From the NCBI GenBank assembly GCA_036583965.1, contig JAZBQD010000015.1, positions 86,069,309-86,133,308 on the forward strand: a stretch of 64,000 bases of DNA. Reading direction: 5' to 3'. The notes under the pieces were generated by a model, which saw only the letters and a program-made list of their open reading frames with translations, was not told the origin of the DNA and ran no database searches. This DNA is from Prunella strophiata (lineage: Eukaryota > Chordata > Aves > Passeriformes > Prunellidae). How positions within the stretch are numbered: position 1 is the first letter of the stretch; the number at the start of each line of letters is the position of its first letter. Of this stretch, positions 1-13,000 are shown piece by piece. The position numbers and the translations under genes are program-made.

Positions 1-1222
1 GGAACAGAAATTACTTCTTTGTTTTTATGAATAACTCTAAATGCATTGTAAAGTCATTTAGGTAATTAAAAAGAAGTGTCACATGACATGCTAGAAGATG
101 TCTTTCATTCCTGGTTCAAGTTCTTGCTGCTTCATGGGTGTACTACTGGTGCTGAAACGTGTCAGTCATGACTTTTCTCATAAATGCCTGAGTCATGTTC
201 CTTGGCTTGTGTTCAGCATAGGGAAGTTCACACCTGTGCTCTGCATTGCAATCAATTTTCATTTTTTACTCCTAAAATTTGGGGGAAAAAAGAAGTTTTG
301 AGCCAATTTTCCACACAAAGCTAAGTTTTCTGTGAAGAGTTAATTAATTAGCACACATACAATATTTTACAGATTTAAGAATAGGAGTGTATGTAAAGTA
401 CACAACAGGAAAAATTTTTACAGCATGATTAGCTAGTTTTTGAGCGCTTAAGAGTAAAGTTAGAAACCAGGAAATTCAAAATCTTGAGAGAAACAGAGGA
501 TATGACACAGACATATTAAAAATTTCATTTTGATTATCAAAGAAGTTACAATATCTTCTTTTAAAATACAACTTTCTAGTGTCAGAATTTTGAAATCTCT
601 TTATTTCTCCACACACACACAAATTACAAAATAACTAAAACAAATAAAGCTTCTCAACACTAAACTTTCAATGCAGAATCTGGCACTAGAATGTGCAGCA
701 GCAAACTATCTGTACATCTCCCCCTAAAGTCAAGCAGATTTTGTTCAAATTGCCAGCAGTAGAATTTATACCACTTGAAAATGATCCTAATACAGCTAAA
801 TTTGCAAATGGTTACCTCCCCCTGCACCCAAACAGCAGGCACACAGCCACAGCAATATAAATGTGCTAATCCCAGCACGATGTATTCCCACATCTCCCTG
901 TATCAAATCATTCTAAAGGGTTTTCAATATACAAGTTAATTAGCTACAACGAAGTACAGAGTAACATCTAATGAAGACTGAGGCTTAAAATACCATAAAT
1001 GCTGTTGTACCCTTTTCCTCATCTTTAATATCAACATATTCTTTTGAAATGGGTTACAGATAAAGTTCAAGAGACAGGTGGCATTTAATGAACAAGATTA
1101 TTTATTATTTTGATTATATGTTAAACATTGTATTTTAAATACATATTTTAATATGTATTTCCAACAATATCTACTAGAACACCATTTCTCTATTAGCACC
1201 TCAAAATGCTATTACCATACAT

Positions 1223-1250
1223 TATCTATCTGTCTGTCTGTCTATCTATC
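1223..1250. repeat. TATC/TGTC tetranucleotide microsatellite
   Basis: Seven tetranucleotide units: TATC, then TGTC units, then TATC units, with only A/G alternation between units. Confidence 0.9.
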
Positions 1251-1984
1251 CACTTGTAATGTTGAGCAAAAAGGTGACACCAGTTTTATATATTCTAATT
1301 ACATACTGTTTCTCACTTTTTTAAAACAATCAGTGCATGAAAAAAGCAGTTGTGTACATTCTACACACACAAAAAAATTTAAATCTCTGTAAAACTAATT
1401 GCACAAAGTTAAAATTATACAAACACAAATGTCTGAAACATACAACTTGCAGAGACAAGTTAAAAAACAGCATGAGAATAAACTTAATTACCTAAGAAAT
1501 AGCTGCTACTTTCAGAAAACACGAAGATGCATGTTTCAAATTTAACTAAGAAATTAAAAACCCTAATTAATTAAATCAAGGTCCTGATCCTGACTGGAAG
1601 TGGAAGTCAATGAGAGTTTATCCATGTGAATCTCATAGCTGGAGTGGGACTGAACACTCCCTTTTGCTGTCTATCAAGGGTGAAACTCATCTTGTAATCC
1701 CACCACTTCATTAGCACCTTTCCAGCACATTATCTTTGCCCTAATCCTTCTGTCACTTTGGGGATTCAGGGTCATTAGAGCATTGAAGGGTCGATGTTAT
1801 TGTCGTGAAGGTGTGAATTGATCACTAAGATGACAACTGGTGACAAGTATACTTTATTAGTCTGCTACTTTGCCTCTTAATTGCAACTGATTAACCTGTC
1901 TGTTAAAAAGGAAATTTGGACTCCTGCCTCCGCCAAAGATTACACTGCTTTCTAATAGGACCACTCCCCCTAAAGGAGCCCATT

Positions 1985-2052
1985 GGGATGTAGTATATTT
2001 GCCCTACTCAATGGACCTGTTTATGTGAGTAAATACAACAAGATAGGACCTG
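1985..2052 (+). repeat. Possible ancient sauropsid interspersed repeat relic
   Basis: The segment with CTCAATGGACCTGTTTATG, then TGAGTAAATACAACAAGATAGG, resembles a repeat seen often in bird and turtle DNA (CAATGG...TGAGTAA...AGCAGGAT...). A further word of similar style (GGAAGTCAATGAGAG) lies at about 1,600. The identification is from memory of repeat style and is uncertain. Confidence 0.35.
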
Positions 2053-2298
2053 GGTTCTTAAACTCACCCACTATATTTTGTTTAGCTTTTGATTGAGACA
2101 ATTTCTCTGTTAAAAAAAAAAACCCAAATCAAGTATTTCCGATTGCTTCTTTACCTTTCCAATGTCATGAGTAGGATCATCTTTTTTTCCCCAAATGTCC
2201 TATTTTAGATGTGGCTGTGCCTGCTATTTGCACAGATTTCCCAGAGGAAGAGCTGGTTCTTCAAACATCATATTGCATTTAAACTAGACATTAAGAGA

Positions 2299-2347
2299 AA
2301 ATAACAAAACAAAAAAACCCAAAGCAACCAACCAAACACAAAAACCA
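2299..2347. repeat. A/C-rich tract
   Basis: AACAAAAC and AACCAACCAAAC words, nearly free of T. It resembles the larger tracts at 54,997 and 62,314. Confidence 0.85.
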
Positions 2348-3797
2348 GCCAGAATGCTGCATCTTGCCAGATTTCATATGCTTCAAGTCTTAATATTTGT
2401 TGACCAAAAGAATTACACTTACTATTTCATTTTATGGAACTTCTTGTTTAAAGAAAAAAAAAAAAAAAAGCCTTTTCAAACTAGTTAGCTAGGATAGTAG
2501 ACAAATCTTAATGGTTGCTCAATACTGACAATCTTTGGATTATTGGTGATTTTGTTTCAAACCTGGGTAAGCATTTCCTGTAAGAGATCATTCTCAGCAG
2601 CAAGGGAAAATAAATGCAGAACTCCAAAAACTCTCTGCTCTCTTTTTTGACATTGATAAAAAATAACAAGGGCAACAAAAAGAAAACTACTCCCAGATCT
2701 CCTATTCCTACTCCGAAGCCCATATAAATATTGGTCTCTGTATTACACTCCCTTCCAAACCCAAGTGCTAAACCTAAATGGCAAAAAATAAGGACTTCAA
2801 CAAGTGTCTAATCTTGGATTTTGTACTAGAGACATTATAATATGGTGCTCAGGATGAATATTTGACCTTCCTGAGTCATCTGAAGTGTTCCAGGTTATTT
2901 AAAAGGATCAGTATTTCACATCCTAATTTTTAAGGATGACACATCTCCCATGATGAAAAATTGCTACATAAAACTCAGATTGGCTCTTTGATTTTAATTG
3001 TGGCCAAAAGAAAACTTCAATCAGCTTGTGCAATAATATGATCCCTCCCTTCCTCTTCTAACCATGCCTACATAGATCTTTTGTAAAAGCACTTGGTTTG
3101 CTTTTTAAAAAAATTTGAAGATGACGGGAAGCTTTAATTAATTTTTTATTTGATTTCACTAGAGAAAAATAACAAATACCTAAGGTATCAGTTGTCTAAG
3201 AGTAGTTTTACATGCACGGTCCTGTTGAAGAAAAAGTTCTTTCATTTCACCTCCACAGGTTCATACACAGCACATCTGCTCCTGACTAGAGTGTTGTTTG
3301 GTCTCTGGTCCCACTGTCTTCTTCAAAAACCGACCCTGATCTTAATATTTGGATGGAAGTCCCTATAGGCCCCATTTTAAGCTGTAGCTGCTTTAACTTC
3401 AATAGTTTGGGTTTTAAACTCTTTTGACTAAGGCACAGCTCATAAGTGGTCAATGTAATTTCAGTCTGAGTGATTCACCTCAGTTTCCATTAACCAGTAC
3501 CTTAACAGCTTGGCTTACCTGAAACAAATTGGCCTGTGTGGAAATATTCCCCACACCAAGTGCAAGAGCTTTGGGGTTGATGAGCAAGGTGTTTGGGAGA
3601 CAGAACATATCTGTGAAGTAAGTGGGAGAAAGTGAGCACTGTCCAGGTCACCCCTGAAACCAGTGTTAGTGCTTGCTTTACACAGCCTGCTCTAACAAAT
3701 GCAGCCTTAGGGAATTCCTGTTATCTGGCAGCATTTCTGGAAACAATCACACCTGGGTATCCATGTCTGAAGATGGGTACTAAGAAACAGTTGACAC

Positions 3798-3803
3798 AGT
3801 AAA
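3798..3803. repeat. Target-site duplication, left copy (AGTAAA)
   Basis: This hexamer directly abuts the LTR terminus and matches the right copy at 4,431-4,436 exactly. It marks one integration event and shows that neither flank has been rearranged since. Confidence 0.85.
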
Positions 3804-3918
3804 TGTCGGGTGTCTTAGGTGTCTCGAGATGACCCTGAGATGTGTTGGAAAGTCTCTGTTTCCCAGCCTGAGCACTGAAGAAGGAGTCAGGACTCTTCAT
3901 TTGTGGTCTCCAAGGTTG

Positions 3919-3924
3919 TTTATT
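3919..3924 (-). terminator. LTR polyadenylation signal AATAAA
   Basis: Canonical AATAAA on the minus strand, about 100 bp downstream of the LTR TATA box and about 115 bp from the LTR end, as expected for an R/U5 boundary. Confidence 0.6.
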
Positions 3925-4018
3925 TTTCCTTATCTATTACATTCTTTTCCTGACCAGCCAAGGTCTGTTCAGCAGGTCAGTCTGAGGCACACTGCCTGTC
4001 CTTAGGGCAGTGTTATAT

Positions 4019-4025
4019 TTTTATA
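4019..4025 (-). promoter_or_regulatory. LTR TATA box
   Basis: TATAAAA on the minus strand inside the solo LTR, placed as expected upstream of the R region. It could still drive transcription toward lower coordinates; activity is not shown by the sequence. Confidence 0.6.
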
Positions 4026-4430
4026 CTAAAAACTACCTGTACATTATTTACAGTTACTTTCCAATACCTATCACCCATGTTACTCAGTCCAACTCTACTC
4101 TAAACCAATCCAAAAGTGCCACCATCACCCAGAAGATGGAGGCTGGGAAGAAGGAGAAAGAAGGACAGAACACACCCAAATTCCTCCATCTTGACCCCCG
4201 ATCCCTCATTCTAAAAAATCCCAAAATTCTACTTTTTCACCCTGCGATAAACTTATTATTACTCTACTTATTTTTTGTGGCTTGCAACTCTTCATATAAG
4301 GTTGTTAATTTTTTCCGTGACTCAAAATCAAAGGCACAGGGGTCTTGGGCTCTGTGCCAAGGCCTTTGAGTCTCCTGCCAGGGGCTCGAAGCCATCCAGG
4401 GCAACCAGAGGGATGTCCTGGGTTCCAACA

Positions 4431-4436
4431 AGTAAA
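4431..4436. repeat. Target-site duplication, right copy (AGTAAA)
   Basis: It matches the left copy at 3,798-3,803 with no mismatch, supporting the LTR borders and the 6-bp (class II) duplication length. Confidence 0.85.
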
Positions 4437-7400
4437 GGCACTGAGATAAACTGGTGCAGGGAGATGCAACTGAGATCTTTCCTTACCATCACCATGCTGA
4501 TGACTCAATTATTTTTTGGTTTCCACAAAAAATAATTACCTTCCTGCAATAGAAAACCAGTGAGCAGCCCTTCCTGGAAGGAGAGTGGCTGAATAACCAT
4601 AATCTGCTCATTGTGATTTAGGTAAATCATAAGGTCATGTAGTTTTTTTGGTTAAAAAAATAGGTAAGTGATCCCTTTATGACCGAACAGCCTTTCCAGT
4701 GATTTGAGTTCTTTCTATTTTAAATTAGAAAACATGGACTCTCTGTAGCACAGCCTTTAAGCTTTAGTAGAATTAAGTGTCAGCAATTTCTGTGGTTGAG
4801 GCACTCCATGCTGTTGAGTTCTTTGCCCCAGAACTCCTCACAGATCAGAAAGGCATTCTCCTCCTGTGGAAATTTCCACTCTATTGAAATCTAAAAAGTA
4901 AAAAATTATCTATCTTGCCAAAAAAAAAAATATATATATATATATATAAAAATATGTATACCAACTCAATTAAAAAAAAAATCACAGAAACATTTTTAAG
5001 GAAATTTCTGTCAAAGAAGGCAGACCCTGGACCTTACATGATATGGGAAAACAGCAGCTCAGAAAAAAAGGTGCTAAACTCCCTGGAGAGGGGAAACTAA
5101 GTGTACTGCAGTGGCTAACTGTGCTAACTTGAACGCCCAGACAGGATGGCATTATGGAGAAACAAATAAGTGACATTAATTCTGCATTTGGTAATGAGAA
5201 AAGTACTACTGGAATATAGTTTGACATGCATACATAAAGAAATTAGTCAAATAATTGGAAAAATTTAGAAGAATCACACAAATAAAGGACTGAAAAATAA
5301 GACCAAAAATGGGAGAAGACTGTAAATTTCTCCTTGTGGAAAAGACCTAGTATCAAAAGGGAAATTAGGGCCTCCTGGCTAAAAGGTGGGAATACTTTTA
5401 CTTTGAGCTGAAGGAGAGCATATATTTTTCAGGAGGGTACCTATTCCTTTGTAATGAGTGAACAGAGACTGTTCCATAACAGCTGATCCACTCTCACAGG
5501 CAGGGCTGACCGAGTTTCTGGAGACTTGCTCTTTCAAGCAGAGCATCAGCAGATGATAATGCACCAGAGCCAGCTCCAGGGTCCCTATGGCAGAGGCCAT
5601 ATCTGATGACAGCAGTGATCAGATCCAGACTCAGCATCTCTTTATGAAATATCCTTGGCACTACTCATTTACTTCTACTGCAGGAATAACTCTGGGGTTT
5701 CTTCCCTCCCACATTCTTGGCTCCCCAGCCTATTGTTCCAGTGTGTAACAACCAGGCACAACACAGCTACTACATATCCAAGGCCCTGTCACATACAGCC
5801 CTACTAAATGAGCCTAAGGATGCCACAGCACACATTCACAAAGAAATTAAGGTAGATTTTTTTTCTTAAAAAATATGCTGGTATTATGCATTGGTGTTAG
5901 CAGGACTTGCAGTTCAAGAGATAGCTGTTTGGATAGGTAAAACACATGAAGTCCTGGTCAGATTGATAGATTAGCTCAGAGCTCTGGCATTTGGATTAAA
6001 GCAGTATCGAAATGAATCTTATATTTGACATTTAAAACACTTTCAAAGGGAACCTTTTCCACTGCCTGCACTTTCTTAAATCACAGCAGAAAGAACTGCC
6101 ATGGCAGAACAGTGTGAGAAATTACTATCCAACTGCTTTTCTGTTTTCCCACGTTATGACTGAAGACATTAGTCCCTGAATCATTTTACATCCAGGCATT
6201 ATGTGCAACAACACTGTGTGTAATAAACAGACAATGCTACAGAAAGAAAATTTGAAAATTCATTTCTCATTTCTTTTGGACAACATCTAGAATATAAATG
6301 TGGGTTGTGGCAGCTCCAGTTGAAAGAGAAAAAGAAAAAAATAGAAAGGCTGCTTTTGAGGGCCATGACCTAAAAACTTTAGATTTATATAGTCTGACTC
6401 CCATTTCCCATACGACCTTGGCAAAGTCACTTATTGTAACATTTTCAGAAATGGATGCTATTTCCTCAGGCTTTCATTCTACTTCTCATCTCCAGAGTAT
6501 ATGACTGTTTTGCATGTACGACCAATAGCAAAAGTAAAAGTATCAAGGGACTTTATGGAGTCTCTGGATCTTGATCCTTTCAGGGCTTCAGAGCTGTTTG
6601 ATGTAACATACATACAGCATGATTTTTTAGCTGTTCCAGGACTTCTCCAACAAAATTTTGGGTTTATGGACTGCCAGAGTTTTCGAAGTCCAATTTGAGA
6701 CAGCTAAATCATTCAGATTAGGTCAGTAAGAGACATAATAGTTCTAAAATATAGTATCTTTTCCCAACTAATTTCTTCCCATCACATGACATAAAACATT
6801 TAATGACTGAAGAAAACACAAAAATGAAAAGTGGGTGTTTCATCCCTCCCTTATTTCTCAGCTCTCAAATCAGAGCTCTAGCTATTTTTGAATGGTTGAG
6901 GAAGAAGAAGTAAGGAGATAACCACTGAACAATTTGAAGAACTTCATACTTGGAGGACGTGAAGTGATATGTTTTATGCATATACTGTATATATGAAGGG
7001 CTTTGTAGATTTGCTATCAATTTACATTGATTTATAAGAAACATCCTCTCAAACCCAGTTAATAAGGTTAAATTGGCAACTGCAATCTCACTCTCCTGCA
7101 GTGTTAAATAAATAGTACATATTTTAGGACTGAAAGAATCAATCCAGACAGGAAGGACTATATAAGAGTATCAATGTAAATAGACCAAAGTCCTGCTAAT
7201 CTGCTAAATTTGCTATTGGAGGATATTTAAGTACAGTGCATACATCCTCTTTATTGTAACCAATCTCTCCTTTGCTCATGGTCAACCTGAGGTAGGATAT
7301 CAACCTTCACAATCATAAGAAATCACATATGGTGAATATTCAGACAAGTTTGGCAGAGTGTGGAAAGTTGAAGTGCTCTAATAGACCTTGGAAAAACATC

Positions 7401-9989
7401 AGACTCACTGTAGATGTTCAACCCACAACCTTTTTTTTTTTTTTTTTTCTCTTATTCTTTTCTTGGGACAGTTTCAGTAATGCCACTTGGAGTTCTCACT
7501 CAAATTTTCCATGGGTGAGCTCTACATTTTACTGTGCCCATAGGAAATGTCATTTCTCATTGCCATGGCTTGAACTTTTATTTCCACCTTCTTCGTTTCA
7601 GTTGTGTGCACATCAAGTATTCATTAGCTAACATTCCTAGCCTTCTTCTTTCTTTTTAGAAAGAATATAGTAAGCATGTCATCACTTAAATGCTCTGTGT
7701 AGATCTCGTATGTTCTATTAAGTCAAAACTATGCCAAGGTGAAAATAACCTTTGCTTTACACACCAGATCATAAAAACAGCTTAGCTTCTCTAAATATTC
7801 TGGTCATAAGGTTTGCTCATAAAAGTTGAAAATGGTACCAAACATGTGATGAATCTATTCAGCAGTGCCTTTGAACAGTTCTAACCACCAGCAGCAGGAC
7901 AGGGGACTGTCCGCCACTCTTAGCAGCAAAACTCCTGCAGGGAAAATAATCAGCAAAGAATGGACAATGCTCACGTTTGTTTCAGTAGTTAAACCAAAAA
8001 GAACTGGAGTGAAAGTTGTCCATACAGTTGACTGTAATATTGCACACCTGTAGTGAAATCCTGGCAAGTAACTGCATCAGTCACTGTGCTTGCACTGATT
8101 GCCTTTTACACTAGAAAAATCCACTTGTACCAAGATTAACAAATAAGATCAATCAAAGCAGATGAAAAAACATTATGCAGGCATGAAATACATACAATTA
8201 AAATATTGGAGGGGGGGAAAAATCCCTAGAAAACAACAGAAACCTACAAAACCAAGATCTGAACAGGATCAAAAGAACTACCTGTGGTATTCACTTGAGA
8301 TTCCCTCAAAATATGATGAAAGATATCTCTGTTTGTAAAAAACAATAAAAAAAATACTCAGTTCCAATAGCTTTCTTAACTGCAACCTTCTATTATTTTG
8401 GAAACAAAGAAACTGCAGTACACTAAATGTTCAAGATGAATGTGAACACAAACTTTCTAACACCTCAGTAAATACTTGAAAGAGCATTACTCTAATATCT
8501 GTAAATCAGGGCACTTCAAATTAACCCCACATTCATTAAAAAGCTTGCTGATTTTATGTTTTTATTATCATTCTGATACAAGCCTGAGAACAAAAGTGCT
8601 TAACAATTCCAGTCAAATAGGATCAGGGCATTAATTCTTGTTTGGATGCAAGAGCAACATAAATCATCTGTTCCAGGCTAACAATTTAAAGAGTGCAGAG
8701 CGCATTATGTTAAATAAAGTATTAACACTGAGTTAAGAACAGCTATTAAGGGACTTTGAGAGTTCTGGCTCACATTACCTTACACCATTTTTTTTTTTTT
8801 AAATAACCTTATTCCAGCTTTTTAATCCCATAATTATTCTGTAACAGTTTTGTCAGAAAACTTCAGTTCCTAACCATATGTAGCTGTAAGACATCATGTG
8901 AACTCCTTCAGCTGAATTCTTATTATCAGCCTGAGCCACATTAATGACTTTTAGATTTATATATATATATATTTAGATATATATATATGACTTTGCAATT
9001 GCAAGATGATTAAATAAATTGTACTTGATAATCTAAATTTCTGTGGTTTTTGAAACAAACTGCTGAAATGGTGAAGAAAAAATCAACTTTTATTCTTGCG
9101 TGCACATATATGCATCCACATGTATACACACATATTAGTATGTACTTGTGTGTACCTTCACTCAGTTATTTGGCTGAATGACTTCTTCCCAGTCACTTTC
9201 AAAGTCTGTAGAACAACCTGAGGCTCTTCTGTCACTGACATTGGTTTCTTTTCCAAGACATTTTCTCTTGTTCTATTCCTAATTTCAGTGGATGTACCAG
9301 ATCTCCTGTTGCACAAATACACATTCTGGATGTTGCCACAGAAATCATTAAGAGCTTCAGATGCTGAGAGTGTAAGAATTCCCTAGCAGTGAGGCTGATG
9401 TGGTAGCAGGAGGGAATGATGGGTGATGCATTCATGAATTCATGGATTGGCTTCGCTTGTGCATCAGTTCAGACAGGCCATACCCATCACTCATTCTGAG
9501 CAGAAGAGATGCTGCTACCCTAATTGCCTTGATCCAAGATTTTTTTTTTCACAACCTCCTTTTTATAGAGTTTTTTTTTCCTCCTTGACATCCTGTGATC
9601 TCTTTGAGTCAAAGAGGCAGGATGGTGCATGTATGACATATCTAGAGGGCATATGGCAACTATATTTGTTTACATAAATGCTTATCTACAGAGAAAGAGC
9701 TCTCCAATATTACAGATAATTGATCTTTAGCTGGAAATTGAAGAAAGCGTTGGAAATTTTTCCAATTGCAAAATATTCAGATGGTCTAAATTCATTAGAA
9801 TGGAACAAACCTAACCAAAATAACTTTATGCTACAGTAACCATCAGAGATGGCAAATAACAGCATTAAAAAGGACATGTCTTACTGTCTGTACTTTTTGT
9901 TACTTCAGTACAAGAAAGATAGGGACAAACTGAAGAGGGTCTTGCTGAAGAGACTCTCCCATCTGAATGGGCCAAAGATTGGAGGGCTA
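4437..9989. other. Non-coding stretch
   Basis: No supported gene. It holds a short (TA)n run near 4,930, the MIR-like relic near 6,414, an 18-base T run at 7,431-7,448 and interrupted TA repeats near 8,960-8,990. The part at 8,520-8,780 is a dense, simple-repeat-free stretch of TAAT and ATTA words that might be regulatory. Confidence 0.55.
6395..6460 (+). mobile_element. MIR-like SINE relic
   Basis: The 20-mer at 6,414-6,433 differs from the MIR core as I recall it (GACCTTGGGCAAGTCACTTA) at only two positions. It is followed by a TTTTCAGAAATGG stretch similar to the next MIR block (CAGTTTCCTCATCTGTAAAATGG). The rest is too degraded to delimit. MIR relics are known in bird genomes. Confidence 0.45.
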
Positions 9990-10052
9990 CAGAAGACTTG
10001 GACTGGACGACCTCCTAAATTCCTTCCAGACACCATTATTCTATTACTCTGA
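9990..10052 (+). mobile_element. Old CR1 LINE fragment, 3' end
   Basis: The words TTGGACTGGACGACCTCC, then TTCCTTCCAGACACC and ATTCTATTACTCTGAT follow the order of the CR1 3' end (a ...GGACTAGATGACCTC... block, a CCCTTCCAACC-type block, then an ATTCTRTG repeat) with several substitutions. It is in plus orientation and truncated. Similarity may extend left to about 9,930. Confidence 0.6.
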
Positions 10053-13000
10053 TAGTCTTTCATTAAATCTCTTCATTAGAAATTATTCAAAATATAACTG
10101 GAATAATATAAAGAGAAAAAAGGGTCTCAGGGATTATTCTGGTCTGTTCAATTTCTACCTTTTCCTTGATTCAGATTTTCCATCTGACATAACTCCATAA
10201 AGCTTTATGGTAGCTAAGAATGTAGCACCCAACCCTATTGGATTTAAGTACATTTTTCACAGAAATTGATTGGGAACAATTAGCTGAATAAATAGATATA
10301 ACATATCTTTTAGTGCCATAAAAGTGACATGACTGCAGGTAAATCATAGGAATAATTACAACCAGGAGCCCAGGTTTTCCAATCACTTTCCATGCATACT
10401 TTGAATTGCAGGGCCTTCTGGTGACTAATTTACCTCTTTTTGTAGAGAAATTAAAGAACAGATTTGCAGTGATGTTCAAGCTGCAAGGTACCACTGAATG
10501 AACAGCAAAAATAAACATGACACTTTTAAGAAACATTGTATTTTGCTTCATCTTTGTTACATCTCACAAGTATTAATGTGAACACAGTGTCAAGAGAATG
10601 AATTATGTCTGCAGCTGAGATTAATTCATTCATGAAATGAAAATACTTTTGTGAAACAAATAAACCTTTCTTCAGGCAGAAGTGAAAGTAGTTTATAAAA
10701 CCTTACCCAATCAGAGAAAATAAGAAAACTGCATGATTGAGATGACTGTTCTGATAGATTGTATGAGCTATTTAATTTTCGAAGGAACTTTCCAAGCAGA
10801 GAATCTGTGGGAAAATCAACTATGAACACTGTTTACATGACATGTAATTGAAATCTTTTCATTTAACATTTTGGACATAAAATTCCATTTTTGGAAAAAA
10901 ACCCCTGAGTTCTATTGGAACAGTCCATTGTCAATTTAAAACAAAAGCTAAAATGGGCAAAAAAAATAACTGGAACAAAGACAATCTGAATTTTTTACCC
11001 TTTTTAGTAGCATAGCTCAGTCAGCTTTAGAGCTGGGAAGATCCTGAAAATGTCTGGATGTTCTTTTAAATATATGTAAAGACATTGTTTTCATGGAAAT
11101 TTATCTGACTTCCCAACCAACTCTACATTTCACAGAAATATTTGAGTTTCCACAAAGTAAAATTTGAACTAGAGAGGCTAGTTATTACTGAGAAAAAGAG
11201 GACTGCATTTTCTGAAAATATTAACCTGTTATTACAGACAAACCATCCATCTAAACAATTTATCAAAGGGGTTTTTTCTCTTACATCCTGTAATAATTTA
11301 ATTTTGGATTTTGGATTTTTGACATCAACATTTTCTTCTTTATATACTCATAAATGTGTGTGCCTATCTGTGTCTGGTTCACTGTCTTTTCAGGTATTTA
11401 TACAAACTAGAGGAACAAACCTGAGACAAACTCAAATCGATAGGAAAATTTGACATGTCTGCTTTGACTGACCTTTTCTTTCTCCCATTTCAGCTTGTTT
11501 TATTTCCAATTAACACAATTATTTCCCAATTCACCATAATTATTTTTGACCTTGAATTTTCTAACAATTTTGGTAAGGTCTGAACTGTACAAGTCATGAC
11601 TCTATGAACATGAGCCCGCGTGTTCTCTTGTACAGGTTGTTGTCAAACAAAAGGTTTGGGGAACATCAGGGTAGGGCTTTTGCACCTTTCGTGTTTCAGC
11701 TGAAAATTACTGTTGTGAAACGTAGCTGAACCTCTGCTTTGAAAAGCCAAAGGGAGAATGTACATATTAATATTTCAGAACTCAGTCCCAGCTTGGCCAA
11801 GAAATCCAGAAGTGTGCCCCATCACTCCTGGTTTCAGTCCCTCTGAACAGGATCTTCCCCTAGCTGTCTTGAAAGTTACTGATTCAAAATGCTTTTAGAC
11901 ACCCAGCTTGTATAAACATGCAAAGTTTAGTGGAGTACCTAAGGATTGTCAGCCTGGAAAAATCGTGAGGATTCACATGCTGGGTCACCAACTCCAGCTT
12001 CCACTCACATTCACATCAGGCCCTCAGCTTCTGGATGAAACCAGAGCAAGTTGCCAAGAACATACAAGAGATAGCTAGATGTTGTCCAGCCTGAGGAAAA
12101 ACCCTAGTTCAGATGGGTGCACTCTGAAATTTGGACCAGAGTACAGATCTGAGTTTTTGTTATTGGTCTCTGCCTGCATGAAACACATGAAGAATTCAGA
12201 TTCATACTTCCATTTGCCACAAGCAAGGCTAATATAGAGTAAAAGATGAACAATTTAAAACCAACATCACTGAATCTTGGTCTAAACTGGAAAAAAACCC
12301 AAACAAAACAACCAAATACGTAAAAACCAGTAAGACTAACCATAAAGCAGATGGATAGAGTTACTTGAGCAGTGTAACATTACAATACTAAGCACAAAGA
12401 TTATGGAGCTCCTTTTGCTTCCAGAACTTACCCATTAGACCCAAATATTCTCTTCATTTTCATATGCCAAACACTAGTCCATGGAGACAGGGAACTTCCT
12501 TTTTTGTGTGGACTTCTATAGACTTAAAGTGGAGTTCTTCTTCTCAGCTGAATCCTACATGTTAGTGTGAGAGACCAAAAGGCTCACATGCCATGGAGCC
12601 CCAAGGCAGATATCCTTCCCAGACCCTTCAAGTCACCACAGATTTGACTATGACACAAAGATAACAATATTGCAATTAAGTTCCCTTTAGCTATATGGAG
12701 TTGAAACTACAGTTTCAAAAAAATATAAATAGGGGGGGAGTGGAGAAGAAAGTAACAGCCTTTTTTTTTACTGAGATAGAAATTTTCAACACATTTGCAT
12801 TTCTGTGCATCAACAGACACATCCATGCTAGTTTCCTTCTTTGTCAAATAATGTCATATAATGTGCTCAGTTTTGGTTGCTTGCTAACACAGGAAGAGAA
12901 GGAGCTGGGGCCTTTGTGAGAGTGTGTTCATAAAAGGTGTTTATTCTGTATATTACATCAGTTTTCCACTGGGGATGTTTTTGTTCTCATGCATTCCTCT

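Larger units (their letters stand above)
1..3797. other. Non-coding stretch
   Basis: I see no supported exon. Open frames are short and lack splice context or recognisable peptides. The stretch contains the TATC/TGTC microsatellite, an old repeat relic near 1,985-2,052 and an A/C tract near 2,300. The AATAAA and TATA words are at the level expected in AT-rich DNA. Confidence 0.6.
3804..4430 (-). mobile_element. Solo LTR of an endogenous retrovirus, probably class II (ERVK-like)
   Basis: The 627-bp element begins TGTTGG and ends CCGACA when read on the minus strand, the usual TG...CA retroviral termini. It is flanked on both sides by the identical hexamer AGTAAA (3,798-3,803 and 4,431-4,436); a 6-bp duplication is typical of class II/ERVK integration. 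On the minus strand a TATAAAA box (4,025-4,019) is followed about 100 bp later by AATAAA (3,924-3,919). This gives an approximate U3 of 4,430-3,994, R of 3,993-3,902 and U5 of 3,901-3,804. No gag, pol or env sequence lies next to it, so it is the product of LTR-LTR recombination. Open frames inside it are incidental. The style resembles LTRs common in songbirds, but the family name is not assigned. Confidence 0.88.

Noticed and set aside
4010..4369. 119-codon plus-strand frame
   Set aside because: It lies inside the solo LTR and antisense to it, and matches no retroviral protein.
10171..10551. 126-codon minus-strand frame
   Set aside because: No recognisable motif and no splice or promoter context.
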